In this document: positions 21,955-32,990 of the stretch, piece by piece
Numbering within the stretch: the first letter of the stretch is position 1
How the letters are laid out: each line of letters begins with the position of its first letter
Made by a program: the position numbers and the translations under genes
Notes under the pieces: model-generated
What the model saw: the letters and a program-made list of their open reading frames with translations, nothing else
What the model was told of the DNA's origin: nothing
Database searches by the model: none
Assembly: GCA_023213395.1 (NCBI GenBank)
Contig: CM041465.1
Location: 91,953,741-92,017,740, forward strand
Source: Cycas panzhihuaensis
Taxonomy: Eukaryota > Cycadophyta
Direction of reading: 5' to 3'
DNA length: 64,000 nucleotides

Positions 21955-24424
21955 ATGGAATCACATCTATGGAATGGTAACCACACTTGGTTAGGATTGG
22001 ATTAATCAATGAAGAGTTTCAGAATCTAAGGTCAATCTGGCAAGTGAGAGAGATTACTCGCATAGGTCATCTGTGCATCGGAACATAGGTTTGAGACCCG
22101 CGAATGGTACACAACTCCTTTCTGGGTAACTCAGTTTTGGTTTTGAAGGTAGAAGGAGTGAGGGATATCCTTGGTTTCCTGAGTAACCTCAAGGAGTAGG
22201 TCCTCCCATATTTGGATTGCCAAAGGAGAGAGGTAAAGTCAAACGAAGGAATGGCTCTTCATGGAAGAAAAAGGGTGTGAATGAGGTGTATTCAAACAAA
22301 TAGTGTGGGAGGCGCACACTTATGAAAGGGAGGTTGGATAGCCACCCTATGAGTAGAACCAACCCAAAAGGAAGGATGCTAAGGCTACCTAGCTACTGTA
22401 GGTATGACAAGATGAGGGGGGAGCGACCTAGAGGTAAGGTCTTCCCTAGGCTAATATACCCAAGGCAGGCTTGGGGATGTGAGGTGACAGCAAAAAGGGG
22501 TTTTTACTATTTTCAATGTGAAGGGTTTAGTCTTCTATGTATTGTGGTGAAGTGATAAATATATTGTTACATTTATTGCAAATAAGGAAGAAACCATAAA
22601 CTATTGAATAAGCTCTCGTTTACTCTCTAATATAACAACCTCACTCTCCTTTCATTTTCTATGAAAGAAAAAGAAATAAAGAGGCTAGTGAAATAGTTGC
22701 AAACATGCATGCAAGGGGTATAAGGCCAAACAGAGGGACATGCAATCAAGCAAGGAAGCAAAAGAGTGTTACTCCTACTTCATGCACTTTCCTAGATGAA
22801 TAAACAAAGTGAACACACGCAAATGATGAATGCAAGTTCGTTTCTTTACTCTTTTTCCTTCTTTTATTCTACATATGCAAGCAAATAAAGTTTAAACAAC
22901 AGAAAGAGAGCGATGAGAAAAGAATAGTGGTGCACTTGGAAGATCATGCGACTGGATGGATATATTCCCTCATGTTGCCCTCACTTTCCTCTTCCCTTTC
23001 CCTAAATGCAAGTGGTGTCGGGCGGCGATGTTAGGGCTTCCTTACCTTCCGCAAGTTGAATAAGAAAGGAAAAAAGAAATGACTATGCAAAAATATTAGA
23101 AAGTGACAAGGGAATAAAAGAGAAGGACGTACTTGAGTTGACGTGCTTCTTTCTCTTCCACACGCGGCATAGTAAGAACCTGTAATCAAAGAGTATTTCC
23201 CTTTCCCAAGGGGCTACTAGGGTACGAGATATATATATGTATATAAATTGTATAAAGTGGTACAGGCAAAGTATGCTAATGAAGTGAAACCTTTAGTTAA
23301 GAGACATTTTCCAACCTTCTTATGCTATCAAGACAAGAAAATGGATCGAGATGGTTAGCCTTGGAATGGCTAACCTTCATAATACATGCCTCCATGCTAC
23401 CTAAGCACATAAACAACAGGTAAAGATTGAATAATGAGGGCTAAATGTATGGATAATAGGCTGCAAAAGTTGCAATGTGCAACTTTTGCATCCTAAAGTT
23501 AATCCAACAACGAAAGGCAAGATGGGGTATGGTTAGGGCTGCAATCCCTATTTCTGTAAGGCTCACAAGGCTAGAGCAGAACAACAATAGGCTACGCATG
23601 CTACTACTAGTAGTGGCCTCTCTTCTAAGAGCTCTTTGGTATCCCAAGCATAGAGGAGGAAGAGGAAAAAGGGAGAAGGGGGCTGCCCTTGAGGAGAAGG
23701 CCTTACTAGTTTGTGGAATCTGCCTTGGATCCTTTCTCTTGCCCTTTTGGGACCTCTCCCTCACTGCTTACTTGGAGAAACCAAGGAAGAGTAGGAATTT
23801 GTAGAGGATAGATAAGGAAAGGTAGAGGGGATGCCTCCTTTGCACAATGGAAAAACTAAGGAAAGAAGAGGGTACACAGGGTGTTTCAATCACTTTTAAG
23901 GAACTTAAAAGGAGAAAAATGAAATAAGAATGGGATGATACCTACTATAGGTGAATTAGGAACAAATCTACTTGAGAAAATGGTAGAGGAAGGCAACCTT
24001 GTAAGGTTTGCAGGGAACCCTGAGCAAGCTATGAAATCTGAAGAGACAAACTTGATGGAGTATGATGCTTATTCTTAGAGGCAAGCCTTGGAGTGTGTCT
24101 TGCTTGAAGGGGCCTTATCTCAGGCCTGCTGCTATAGATCTAAGCTGCATAGGATTGATCTCAGGCTAGAACACAGGTATGTATGGTGTTGCAGGGAATT
24201 TCTATAAGAGATGACCTGTGAGAGAACAACAAGAGATGAGAGAAAGTGGAAGAAGATAAAGAAAATGATGTCTTTTTTGGGTTTTAAACCTAACCCTAGG
24301 TCAATTGTGCGATTAGGGTTCAGCTAGGGCTGGGAATATGACTAAGCCATGTGGTAATTTCATAATAAATGTGAAATTTTCCATGATAGATTTAAAAAAA
24401 AAGTTTATAATAGTCATCCCGTGA

Positions 24425-24450
24425 TAAACTTCACGGTACCGTGAAGTTTA
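24425..24450. repeat. Perfect 26-bp palindrome in LTR of element B
   Basis: Each arm is TAAACTTCACGGT and its reverse complement, centred on GGTACC. A third half-copy (GTAGTACCGTGATA) follows at once. In the other LTR (about 10076-10101) the same palindrome is spoiled by two transitions. It could form a cruciform or be a paired binding site. Confidence 0.85.
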
Positions 24451-24492
24451 CTGTAGTACCGTGATATCTATCACAACACAGTGATATCATAA

Positions 24493-24872
24493 GAAACATA
24501 AAGGGAAGAAGGAGCTGGGAACCCTAAAAGAAGGTGCTCCAAGCCTAGGAAGGCCTGACCCTCTATCCAAGTGGTTGGGGACAATCATAAGGAAGAAATG
24601 ACCTACGTTGGATGGGGCACCAAAGAGATAGAGTTCCTAGGAAGTTGGCTAATGGGGAAAAATATACCAATCACACCTAGGAAAGGTGATAAAAGCTAAG
24701 ATGTGACAATAGGGTCATGAATGGATGACAAGGGCTGATCGGTGCTTGGGATAACATGGAGATGTGTAGGAGGGTTATGGAGTGCCATTGGGATCAGTAT
24801 CCCCAAGTTGTCATAGGCTAGCATAATGTCAAGCAATATGATCAAGCAGGGGATGTAAGATGATCACTCAAA
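24493..24872. repeat. LTR segment present in one LTR of element B only
   Basis: The left LTR passes straight from ...GATAGCATA to ATGGATCAATAAG, while here about 380 bp lie in between. Imperfect short repeats (TGATATCATAA and ATGATCACTCAA) at the edges suggest a deletion in the left LTR. No coding pattern or terminal inverted repeats are seen in the segment. Confidence 0.7.
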
Positions 24873-25009
24873 TGGATCAATCATTCATGCAGTGGAGAAT
24901 AGATGCTTCGATTCACCTTTCTTGAGAAGTGACAAAGGAAAATGATAGAAGCGTACCTGTACTTACTTAAGCTGACTCACTAAAACCCATTCTCGGTAGC
25001 TGAGAAACA

Positions 25010-25014
25010 CTTCC
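25010..25014. repeat. Candidate target-site duplication of element B, right copy
   Basis: CTTCC, matching CTTCT at 7560-7564 at four of five bases. Confidence 0.5.
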
Positions 25015-27286
25015 TTTTATAACTAATACATATCTCGTATATCAATGGAGTGAATAATACTTTTTGGTCCTCTTCCTTATATTCCAGAGCTCTCTTCATG
25101 CCCCCCCTTCTTTGTGGCATTAAGCGAAGTCTCTGATAGACTCTTCATATGCAAAGATAATTGGTTTTAGTTATTGCCTTAAAAATCCTACAGAGTAAGT
25201 AATATTTGGCGTTCTCAAGTGAAGAAGTAGTTGTTTTGGTGCATATTAGGAGCTCAGATCATTATCCAAAACCTCTTATTTATAGGATCTAAATGATAGA
25301 GGCTTACGATTAAAAGAGGTGGGAGGGTGCACCTGGAGCTTTTGTTATGATTCATCCTATAGACTTTCTTTAAGTAGTAGAGAGGTTGCAAGTTCTACCC
25401 TTCAACCTTGCATATTATATTCCATTAGTAATAGATCCCCTAATCCTTTACAGAGTTTATTATTCCTCTACAACACTAGGTATTCAAGATGATATCGATA
25501 TAAAACTATGAATTTCAATTAATCAATAGTTTTCTTATTACGAAATATGGCATTGTGGCTAAGGAGTATAATAATGAAACTAATGCAATCTTTGCACCCA
25601 CTCAAAGATCATTCACTTCAATCTATGAATGATATAAGCATCAATAATTAGATGATGGAACTTAGTATCCATAATGAGGTTGCTCTTATTACATCTAATG
25701 GTAACCTAGGATATTACTGCAATAGGCAATGCTATCTGGGGAGTATCCAAGATTTGAATCTTGTAAAAATATAGAATATTAATTCCACTTCTACATGTTA
25801 TAAATCCTAAGATTGATATGTTACTTCCATATGAAATGAATGGAGAGGTATTGAGGTGTGAGCAAATATGACCCCTTGTACTTAGGCTCATAACCTCAAG
25901 TTGTAACTTATTATAAACATGAGACTAATGCCCTTATAATGTACTAACTTACTAATGTCATTTCAATATTATAAATGTATATTACATTTATAAAATGACT
26001 AATTTGAATTAATGGAATCAACATTAATTCTTCTATCAATATCATGCTTCACATGAATGACATGACAAAGACTAATTATCACAAACATAGACTTTACAAA
26101 GCAATGAACTAGCATCTTTTGTGACCTATGATATGTTGAGCGATCTCTATGGGCATGGCAATCACCTTTGTATTAACTCTTCTACTCTTCACAACTATAT
26201 TATTGCCTAATCTCTTCTATCATCATCTATTATTATTGAGCACCATTATAAAGCATTCTTTCAAATCTAGGCATCTATGATTATCATTTGTGATTTCTAC
26301 ATGCTCTTTTCTTTATCAAAATCTTCAAGCATCTTCATGGAATTGAATAAAGTTTATAGCTATGAACTATTTACATCTCTGTAGAATGATTTCTACATAA
26401 CATATCACTTTTTAAAATCAAAACAATACCTTTAATACAAATACCCAAGAGTTTTTTAGTTCATATAAACCTTTTTCTTATTCGCAATATAAATGGCAAT
26501 CTATTAAATTTTCTTTTTCCACTGTGTATTTTTAATAAATTAATAACACAACATGTCATTTTAAATAAATTTCATATGCCTTCATTCAAATGCCACAATA
26601 AATACCATTAATATAGTAAAACCCTTACATTTAATAATGCCACATATATTTTTTATGTTGTCAAAAACTTAACATGTTGCTTTATTTAACTTATAGGTTC
26701 TTTACTTGTTTCATATTGACATTTGTATCATTCTGGCAGTAAATCTCAATTATGAGACACTCATAAAAGCCTCCAGAATGGTTCAAAAGTGATAGTAAAT
26801 CCTTAACTTCAAGAGTAGGACACTAGTAAATGCCTTTACTAATGAACTAAAATATCTTCACCGATAGAATACTGAATCTTTATACCTAAGTATATCTTCT
26901 CTTATTTGTCTTATTGCTACTAATTGTGAGATTCAATAAGATGCCCATCCTTAAAAATCTTAATCACTTCTACAAGTAAGTAGCTTGTATTAGTGAATAT
27001 AATTAGAAATAATATCTCCTCATTTCATCATCATGTGTGGTGGACTTGATCAAACTTACATGCTCTAGAATATATGGTACCGACATGCTTAAAATAATTA
27101 TCCATATAAATCAATAATCATACCTATACATTTGTTGTATTAATCTTAATGCAACTTTCATTTATTTGTATATGGCTTTAAATCATCTTTATCTTACCCC
27201 AAGATCTCGAATATATATCATTGGTATAATTATTTTTTACTCATAAAAAATCTCATCAACATCGACATCTATATTGGCTCATACTA
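25015..27286. other. Unassigned AT-rich stretch
   Basis: No frame longer than about 60 codons, no recognisable protein, no clear tandem repeat. At about 25033-25065 there is an imperfect copy (TATATCAATGGAGTGAATAA) of the sequence just left of element B at 7535-7564. It is probably very old transposon debris. Confidence 0.4.
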
Positions 27287-27639
27287 TGTAACATAACCCC
27301 ACTTTCATAAGCATTAGTAAGCGAGAAGCACCAAAGGGTTAAGTATTGGTGTTACCTATTAAGCTTTGTGTGTAGGCCTCTAAGCCCTCCAATAAGATGT
27401 AAGGTTGTTAAGGTTTCTAATAGGATCACAAGAAAGAGACCCCCCTTGTGTTTATTTAAGGGTCAAAGATCACTTATAAAGATATTGACTATTATTCACC
27501 TTTTTGAGGAGAAAAGTACTTTGCTACTTCCTTTTGGTGTTCATTGTGCTCTTACGCAATATGTTCTATAATAAGTGCTCAATTATCCTTTCATCTTCCA
27601 TTTGCATTATATTTGCAAGGCTATTCTTTGGAAGATACA
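27287..27639 (+). repeat. Probable 5' LTR of element E
   Basis: Starts TGTAACATAACCCC, like many chromovirus LTRs, and ends ...GAAGATACA, seven bases before a degenerate primer site. A TATA-like TTATTTAAGG lies at about 27460. No partner LTR was found, so the boundaries are tentative. Confidence 0.45.
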
Positions 27640-27646
27640 CTCTAAG

Positions 27647-27662
27647 TGGTATTACAGTCAGG
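27647..27662 (+). other. Degenerate methionine-tRNA primer-binding site of element E
   Basis: TGGTATTACAGTCAGG differs at three of 16 bases from TGGTATCAGAGCCAGG, common in plant retrotransposons primed by initiator methionine tRNA. Confidence 0.5.
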
Positions 27663-27711
27663 TTTAACAACCTTGTAAAAGTATTTTAGGAGCTAAAAAA
27701 GTGATTCCCCG

Positions 27712-27727
27712 CCCCCCCCCCCCCCCC
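27712..27727. repeat. (C)16 homopolymer
   Basis: Sixteen consecutive C in an otherwise AT-rich leader. The length may be affected by sequencing error. Confidence 0.8.
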
Positions 27728-27878
27728 TCTCCCCTTAGTAGCATTTATAAATCTTCTCTTATAGAAATTTATATAATTTTTAGTCACCTCTATTTTAGTT
27801 CTGTAATTTTAGTTTTTAAGTATTTTGGTTCAGATCTACTCCATCCCTCCCCCTTCCCAACTAGATAATTCTACTTAG

Positions 27879-28136
27879 ATGTTACCCATTTTAGTTAGAG
27901 ACCTTATACTAGGGGTCTATAAAAACCATAAGGATCTATCATTTTGGGCTAAGCATATTATGGATTTTCTTCCCTTGCATGAAGGGCTTTGGTTAAGTTT
28001 ATTGAACCAAGCCTCAAATAGAATTCGACTGCAAACTTATGTTTCTATGTACCCTCGAGTATATGGGAGAACCCTTATAAGTTTTGGGTTAGTAGTTATC
28101 ACTAGGAAGTTACTTTATATGAATATCTCAACATAG
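27879..28136 (+). other. Unrecognised 85-codon open frame in leader of element E
   Basis: Begins MLPILVRDLILGVYKNHKDL. No domain, signal peptide or repeat recognised. It lies between the putative primer site and the point where copia element G inserted. It may be chance, but it is the longest open frame in this stretch. Confidence 0.2.
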
Positions 28137-28295
28137 TTAAGACCTTACAAAGATAATCTATCCTCTATAGGTAATAGTATAATAATGATAAAAAAGTTTA
28201 TTGCAAAGCCTATAGAATCAAACACTCCTTTCCCAATATTTGGTAGGCTTCTCTTAATTTATCATTCTTACAACATAACTATCAAACATATAGTT

Positions 28296-28300
28296 ACTAC
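28296..28300. repeat. Target-site duplication of element G, left copy (ACTAC)
   Basis: ACTAC stands directly before the LTR start TGTTAGG and again directly after the 3' LTR at 32449-32453. All five bases match. Confidence 0.8.
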
Positions 28301-28388
28301 TGTTAGGATAATACCTAATGTTCCTATGTTAATGTGTACTCAAAGCCACCTTGGGCCTCCCTAGGACACCTCAAGCCACCTCATAATG
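28301..28388 (+). repeat. Remnant of 5' LTR of element G
   Basis: The first 34 bases (28301-28334) equal the start of the 3' LTR at 32089. Similarity then continues, with a small gap, through CCTAGGACACCTC and stops where the inverted gag begins. Confidence 0.75.
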
Positions 28389-29340
28389 TGGAGGTAGATT
28401 TCCCCTTTGTCTATTATCATAGTAGTCCTAATTTGATCTTGAGGCTTGAACATTCCCTTGATAATTGGGGCAACATGAGTGTCCCTTAGATTATTTTTCT
28501 TGATTTGGGTACCTTGGAGAATTCACATTTCATTGATTTCCTCCTTGTCTCCTTTGATATGGAGCTTGGTACTTAGGTGGATCTTATCTGACATCCCTCT
28601 TAGGTTTTTTATCCCTTCTCTTAGGAGGTGATTCTCTAAATTTTTAAATACCCGCTTGAGAGTGTGACTCAATCCGAGCCTTAGTAGTAAAGACATGCTC
28701 AAGCGATTTGTTAGCATTCTATTACTCTTCAACCGACATTAGCATTGCACTTAGTTGCTCTTCTTTTAGTGTACTTAGATCTTTTGACACCTCTATATTT
28801 ATCGCAACCATTTCAAATCTTCTAATAGCACCAACATAGCTTAATATTCTATCTACCACTCGTTGTTCTGTTAATGTGTCCCCAAGTGAGCTCATTTAGT
28901 TGACTATATCTTAAACTTTAGTCATAAACTCTGTTACTGATTTTGTAGGTATCATTTACAAACTTTTGATTTTTCTTCTAAGATTTTGGAGCTTAGATGA
29001 AGTAACTCCTTCACATATTAGCTTGAGGATATCCCATGCTTCCTCTGATCTAGTTAACTCACTAACCCGTGGGAACACATAATCCTCTAATGTATAAAAT
29101 ATAAGTGCAAGTGCTTCGTTGTCCTTTTTAACATTTTCCTTGTATGTCACCTTTTCAACATCGGTGGCATTTTGTCTTAACTCACTATATCCTATTTTCA
29201 CAATCTTCCATATATCGTTAGTAATGAGGGTGGGTCTCATCCTCCTACTCCGGTTTAGAAAATTATTTCTATCAAATTTGGGAATTATTATGTTTTTAAA
29301 ACTAGATGCTATATTTAGCTAAGGTTTTAAAAAGTGGTAA
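28389..29340 (-). pseudogene. Copia-type gag in inverted orientation inside element G
   Basis: On the minus strand, from right to left: IIIPKFDRNNFLNRSRRMRP, NDIWKIVKIGYSEL, ALALIFYTLEDYVFPRVSEL, SEEAWDILKLICEGVTSSKL, LRRKIKSL, VTEFMTKV, VVDRILSYVGAIRRFEMVAI, STLKEEQLSAMLMSVEE. This matches the UBN2-type gag of copia elements (A-x-x-A-L-x-x-I...A...W-D-x-L...L...V-x-x-I-L.SL...F). The first 94 codons after a Met at 29240 are open; later stops break it. It points away from the plus-strand pol beginning at about 29650, so the two are head to head. An internal inversion or an older separate copia fragment would both explain this. Confidence 0.72.
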
Positions 29341-29649
29341 ATAAAGTAAAGATTACAAATGTTTGAGTTTGAAATTTAACCTAAGAGATAATATCCAAAG
29401 TTTTGACCAAAATTTCAAAGTGTTCTAGCCCTTAATAAGGCTTCTAGGCTCTAAGTTCAAGGGTCTCTAAGGGAAACCTTTAGTTGCTATTATGTCTAGT
29501 GACACCTTCCCATAAGTGGCAAAACAAGGACCCAATATATTAGTATGTGAGCTCAAGGCTCGATATACCTTAGTATGTAGGCTACTACAAAGGTTTTTAT
29601 ACTCTCCTAAGTTGTTAGTCCACCTACGTTAGACTTACACCTAGCGACA
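29341..29649. other. Junction between inverted gag and pol of element G
   Basis: No recognisable protein on either strand. It does not match the missing part of LTR G in either direction as far as I can see, which argues against a simple single inversion. Confidence 0.4.
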
Positions 29650-30560
29650 GATCTAATAGTCCAATGGATATCCCCTCATTAATAAGAGCTCATTACTTCA
29701 TTACATTCATTGATGATTACAGTAGGAAGACATGGGTATTCTTCCTTAAATTCAAATTAGATACATTTCAATACTTTGTTGACTTTAAAACCTTTATGAA
29801 GTGATAAAGTGGACATAAGCTACTTTCTTTAAGATTAGACAATAGGGGAGAATTTATCTCTAATGAATTTAAAGCGTATTATGTACATCATAGAATTAGA
29901 AGGCAGCTCACCAATCCCTACACCCCACATCAAAATGGTATAGTAGAACGGAAGAATTGTATAATTGTCAAAATGGCTAGGTACATGTTAAAGGATAAAA
30001 ACTTGGGTAATAAATTTTGGGAAGAAGTAGTACATACATCTGTTTATCACCTTCACAGGTGCTCCACCAAAGCCCTAAGGTGGAAAACACCTAAAGAAGC
30101 TTGGATCAGCTATAAACCTAGCATACATCACCTAAGAGTCTTTGAGTGCCTAGTTGGATAATCATAATATTAAATATATATTTCTTAGCTATAGCAAAAC
30201 CTCCAAATCATACAAAGTTTATGATCTTAAGTGAAAGAGTGTCATGTTAAGTGGAGATATTAAATTTTAGAAAGATGCTTATTATCAAGATACTCAAGAA
30301 AAAAAGAAAGAAGTTTTAATCAATTTTGATAATTCCTCTAAATATAAGTATGTACCTCCTATGTTTAACTCTAGATGAGTCATAAATGAACCTAGTTGGG
30401 AGCGAGCCTTCTCTCAACCTCCACCACAAAATCTTCCAAAATGGGTTCAACGAAATCATGATGTAGGCAACATATTGGATAACACTCAAAGATCCACTCA
30501 TTCACAGAGGGTAAATTTTACCCTTATGAGCAAAGTATTGGAGTCCCATGAGCCTTAAAT
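29650..30560 (+). pseudogene. Integrase of element G (Ty1/copia)
   Basis: Starts in the core: PMDIPSLIRAHYFITFIDDY followed by SRKTWVFFLKFKLDTF (first catalytic Asp retained), LRLDNRGEFISNEF (second Asp retained; normally S-D-N-G-G), NPYTPHQNGIVERKN (catalytic Glu retained), then MARYMLKDKNLGNKFWEEVV and VYHLHRCSTKALRWKTPKEA with WISYKPSIHHLRVFECL, the usual copia integrase C-terminal core. The zinc-binding N-terminus is missing at the rearrangement. One or two stops interrupt it. Confidence 0.85.
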
Positions 30561-32088
30561 GTTTGATGAGGCTAATGAACATGCATCATGGAGAAAGGTG
30601 ATGGAAGATTAATACAATTCCATTATTAAAAATGACACTTAGGAATTGATTAATTTACCTCCAAATAAAAAGGTAATTGGCACTAAATGGATCTACAAAA
30701 TTAAGTTTCTCTCAGATAGATCAATTGATAAATACAAGGCTAGATTGGTCACTAAGGGTTATGTCCAAAAAGAAGGCATTGATTACAATGAAACATTTAC
30801 CTCTGTTGCTTGGATGGAAATAATTATAATGATGATGAGTTTAACCACCCAAATGAGATGGAAAGCCTACCAAATAGACGTCAAAAGTGCCTTCCTCGAT
30901 GGTTATATTGAAGAAGATATTTATGTCACTCAACCCCTTAGTTTTAAAGTTAGGAGAGTAGAAAACAAAGTATATAAACTTAAGAAGGCACTTTATGAAT
31001 TGAACAAGCACCCAGGGCCTGTTATTCTTGAATAGATAAATACTTGAGAGATCAAGGCTTTGAAAGATCTCAAGTAGATCTTAATCTCTACATTTAAATC
31101 AAGGGAGACTCTATCCTAATTATAGGACTCTATGTGGATGACCTTATCTATACTGGAAATGACTCTTATTTATTGTGACACTTTAAGGATGTTATGTGTA
31201 AAGAATTTAAAATGATAGATTTATGACTAATTTATTACTTCCTTAGCTTAGAAGTATGGTAAGATAAGAAGGGCATCTTCATCTCCTAACAAAAATATAC
31301 CCTAGATTTATTACAAAAGTTTAGGATGACTGACTATAAATCTTTGGGAACTCCAGTAGAAATAGGAATTAAGCTCTCTAAATCAGATGATTCTCTACTA
31401 ATTGATCCTACACTCTATAGATAGCTAATCAACAACTTGATCTATTTGACATCCACTTGACCTGATATAACATATTCGGTTAGTGTTGTATCTAGATTCA
31501 TGCAAGATCTAAAGACCACTCATTGGAAAGTAGCTAAAAGAATTCTTTATTACCTTAAAGGTACTTTAGAATATGGGTTATATTACAAAGCTTCATCAAA
31601 ATTTTAGTTAACAGGTTATGCAGACTCAGATTGGGCAGGCGAAATCTATGACAAAAAATCAACTTCAGGTTATATATTTAGTATGGGATTAGTAGCTATA
31701 GCATGGAGTACTAAGAAACAAAACATAGTTTCCCTATCTACAGTTGAAGTAGAGTATAGAATAGTGATTACTAGTGCTTGTGAAATAGTATAGTTGAGAA
31801 GACTTTCTAAGATTTTTAGCTAAAACAAAAAGGTCCCACAAGAATTTGGTGTGATAATCAAAATATAATTTAGATGGCAAAGAATCTAAGTTTTCATGGT
31901 AGAACAAAATACATTAAGACTCAACATTACTTCATTCACGAGTTAGTGCAAGTAGAAGAGATTGAATCAGCTTATTGTAGCACTAAAGACCAAGTAAAAA
32001 ATATCTTCACAAAAGCATTGGGTAAAGTCAAATTTCAGAAATTAGAGGTAAATTGGAAATTATTCACATTGGGCATTATGGGGTAGAA
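30561..32088 (+). pseudogene. Reverse transcriptase and RNase H of element G (Ty1/copia)
   Basis: Recognisable copia RT: LINLPPNKKVIGTKWIYKIK, YKARLVTKGYVQKEGIDYNE, WKAYQIDVKSAFLDGYIEED, VYKLKKALYELNKHP, then after a one-base frameshift near 31020 the catalytic LYVDDLIYTGND (intact), DLLQKFRMTDYKSLGTPVE and SRFMQDLKTTHWKVAKRILY. RNase H follows with GYADSDWAG, STSGYIF and STKKQNIVSLSTVEVEYR. The closing segment, open from 31874, reads RTKYIKTQHYFIHELVQVEE, YCSTKDQVKNIFTKALGKVK. Key RT and RNase H acidic residues survive, but stops and the frameshift make it a pseudogene. It is better preserved than elements A and E. Confidence 0.9.
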
Positions 32089-32448
32089 TGTTAGGATAAT
32101 ACCTAATGTTCCTATGTTAATGTCCATCTAGGGCCTCTCAAAGCCACCTTGAGCCTCCCTAGGACACCTCGGGCCACCTAGTAGTCACCACTAATCACCA
32201 AAGAAGTTAATGCATCTATATTAAGGTATGCATTTAATTATTATTTAGTATTTTTTAATATTGTTTTGAATTTAGAATATGTCGAGTTGAGGTGCTTGCC
32301 ACCTCCCCAAACTTGCCTATAAATGGGGTGAGAATATCTCCCTGATATTTCTTAACACTGCCAACATATTAATCAGAAGTTTAATTTTCTCTTTTAAACC
32401 ATGCATTCACTAATATGACCATTCCCGCTCTGCACCTCACTTCCAACA
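32089..32448 (+). repeat. 3' LTR of element G (360 bp)
   Basis: Runs from TGTTAGGATAATACC to ...CACTTCCAACA. It contains a TATA-like CCTATAAATGG at about 32318 and is followed by the ACTAC duplication. Confidence 0.85.
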
Positions 32449-32453
32449 ACTAC
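32449..32453. repeat. Target-site duplication of element G, right copy (ACTAC)
   Basis: Identical to 28296-28300. Confidence 0.8.
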
Positions 32454-32990
32454 AAGCATAAACATTTTCAAGCCTACAACATAGTTGTTAAACATCTAGT
32501 TATTGCAAGCATAGACCTAGAATGTAATGGCCATACCTTTATCAATATTAATCAGATTTAGACATGACATAAATAGAGTTCATGATAAAATAAGTACTTT
32601 TAAAATCCATACATCTTATTTCAATCAATATATGGCACTAATCATTTTATACTAAGTTAATTTCTACAGCCAGTTTTTGTGTATGGCGGTACCCAAGTCG
32701 CTAGCGGACCCACCACTTAAATTTCACCCTTAAAACACATAGACCCTATTTTAATGAGCTCTTCATACTCATTTAAGTGGACTAAGCATTTTTCTTATGT
32801 GAATTTTAGGGTCAATAGGCTATAAACACCTCACATACCCTCCTCTTCCCCTTCTCTCTTCTTTACCCCATCTATCTTTTATAATAAGTCCTTATTTCTT
32901 AAATCTCATTTTCTCTTGCTCTTTCCTATTCCATGTATTTCCCATTCTTTCTAATCTTTCCTACTTCTTTAAGCCCATTTTATATTTCTA
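32454..32990 (+). other. Leader of element E, second part
   Basis: Non-coding, pyrimidine-rich from about 32840 to the gag start. It continues the sequence interrupted by element G. Bases 32484-32514 resemble 28270-28300 on the other side of G, mostly differing by transitions. Confidence 0.4.

Larger units (their letters stand above)
7565..25009 (-). mobile_element. Element B: full-length Tat-like Ty3/gypsy retrotransposon, about 17.4 kb
   Basis: Both LTRs, polypurine tract and primer-binding site are present, and all coding domains lie on the minus strand. From right to left: LTR, primer site, gag, protease, RT-RNase H, integrase, second RNase H, polypurine tract, LTR. Between integrase and the second RNase H lies a plus-strand (antisense) reading frame. 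A candidate 5-bp target duplication flanks it: CTTCT (7560-7564) and CTTCC (25010-25014). The integrase ends in a GPY/F-type domain without chromodomain, which places it in the Tat/Athila branch; the extra RNase H points to Tat. Pol has many stops, so the element cannot move by itself. Confidence 0.88.
21956..25009 (-). repeat. 5' LTR of element B (about 3.05 kb)
   Basis: Aligns with 7565-10280. Plus-strand edges are TGGAATCACATC... and ...GAGAAACA. It has about 380 bp (24493-24872) missing from the other LTR. Because the element lies on the minus strand, transcription would start inside this LTR and run left; a TA-rich stretch at 23229-23246 could be the TATA region. Confidence 0.85.
28301..32448 (+). 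mobile_element. Element G: Ty1/copia retrotransposon, rearranged
   Basis: Bounded by a perfect 5-bp duplication (ACTAC) and by LTR sequence starting TGTTAGGATAATACC at both ends. Pol (integrase, RT, RNase H) is on the plus strand from about 29650 to 32088. The 5' LTR survives for only about 88 bp, after which a copia gag on the minus strand occupies the place of leader and gag. The host sequence on both sides is the leader of element E. Confidence 0.8.

Noticed and set aside
23441-23804. Overlapping frames of 107 and 109 codons on both strands
   Set aside because: Inside the right LTR of element B; chance open frames.
28270-28300. Similarity to 32484-32514 on the other side of element G
   Set aside because: Real-looking (mostly transitions) but only about 31 bp and lying outside the target duplication; taken as a short repeat in the host leader, not as an LTR end.
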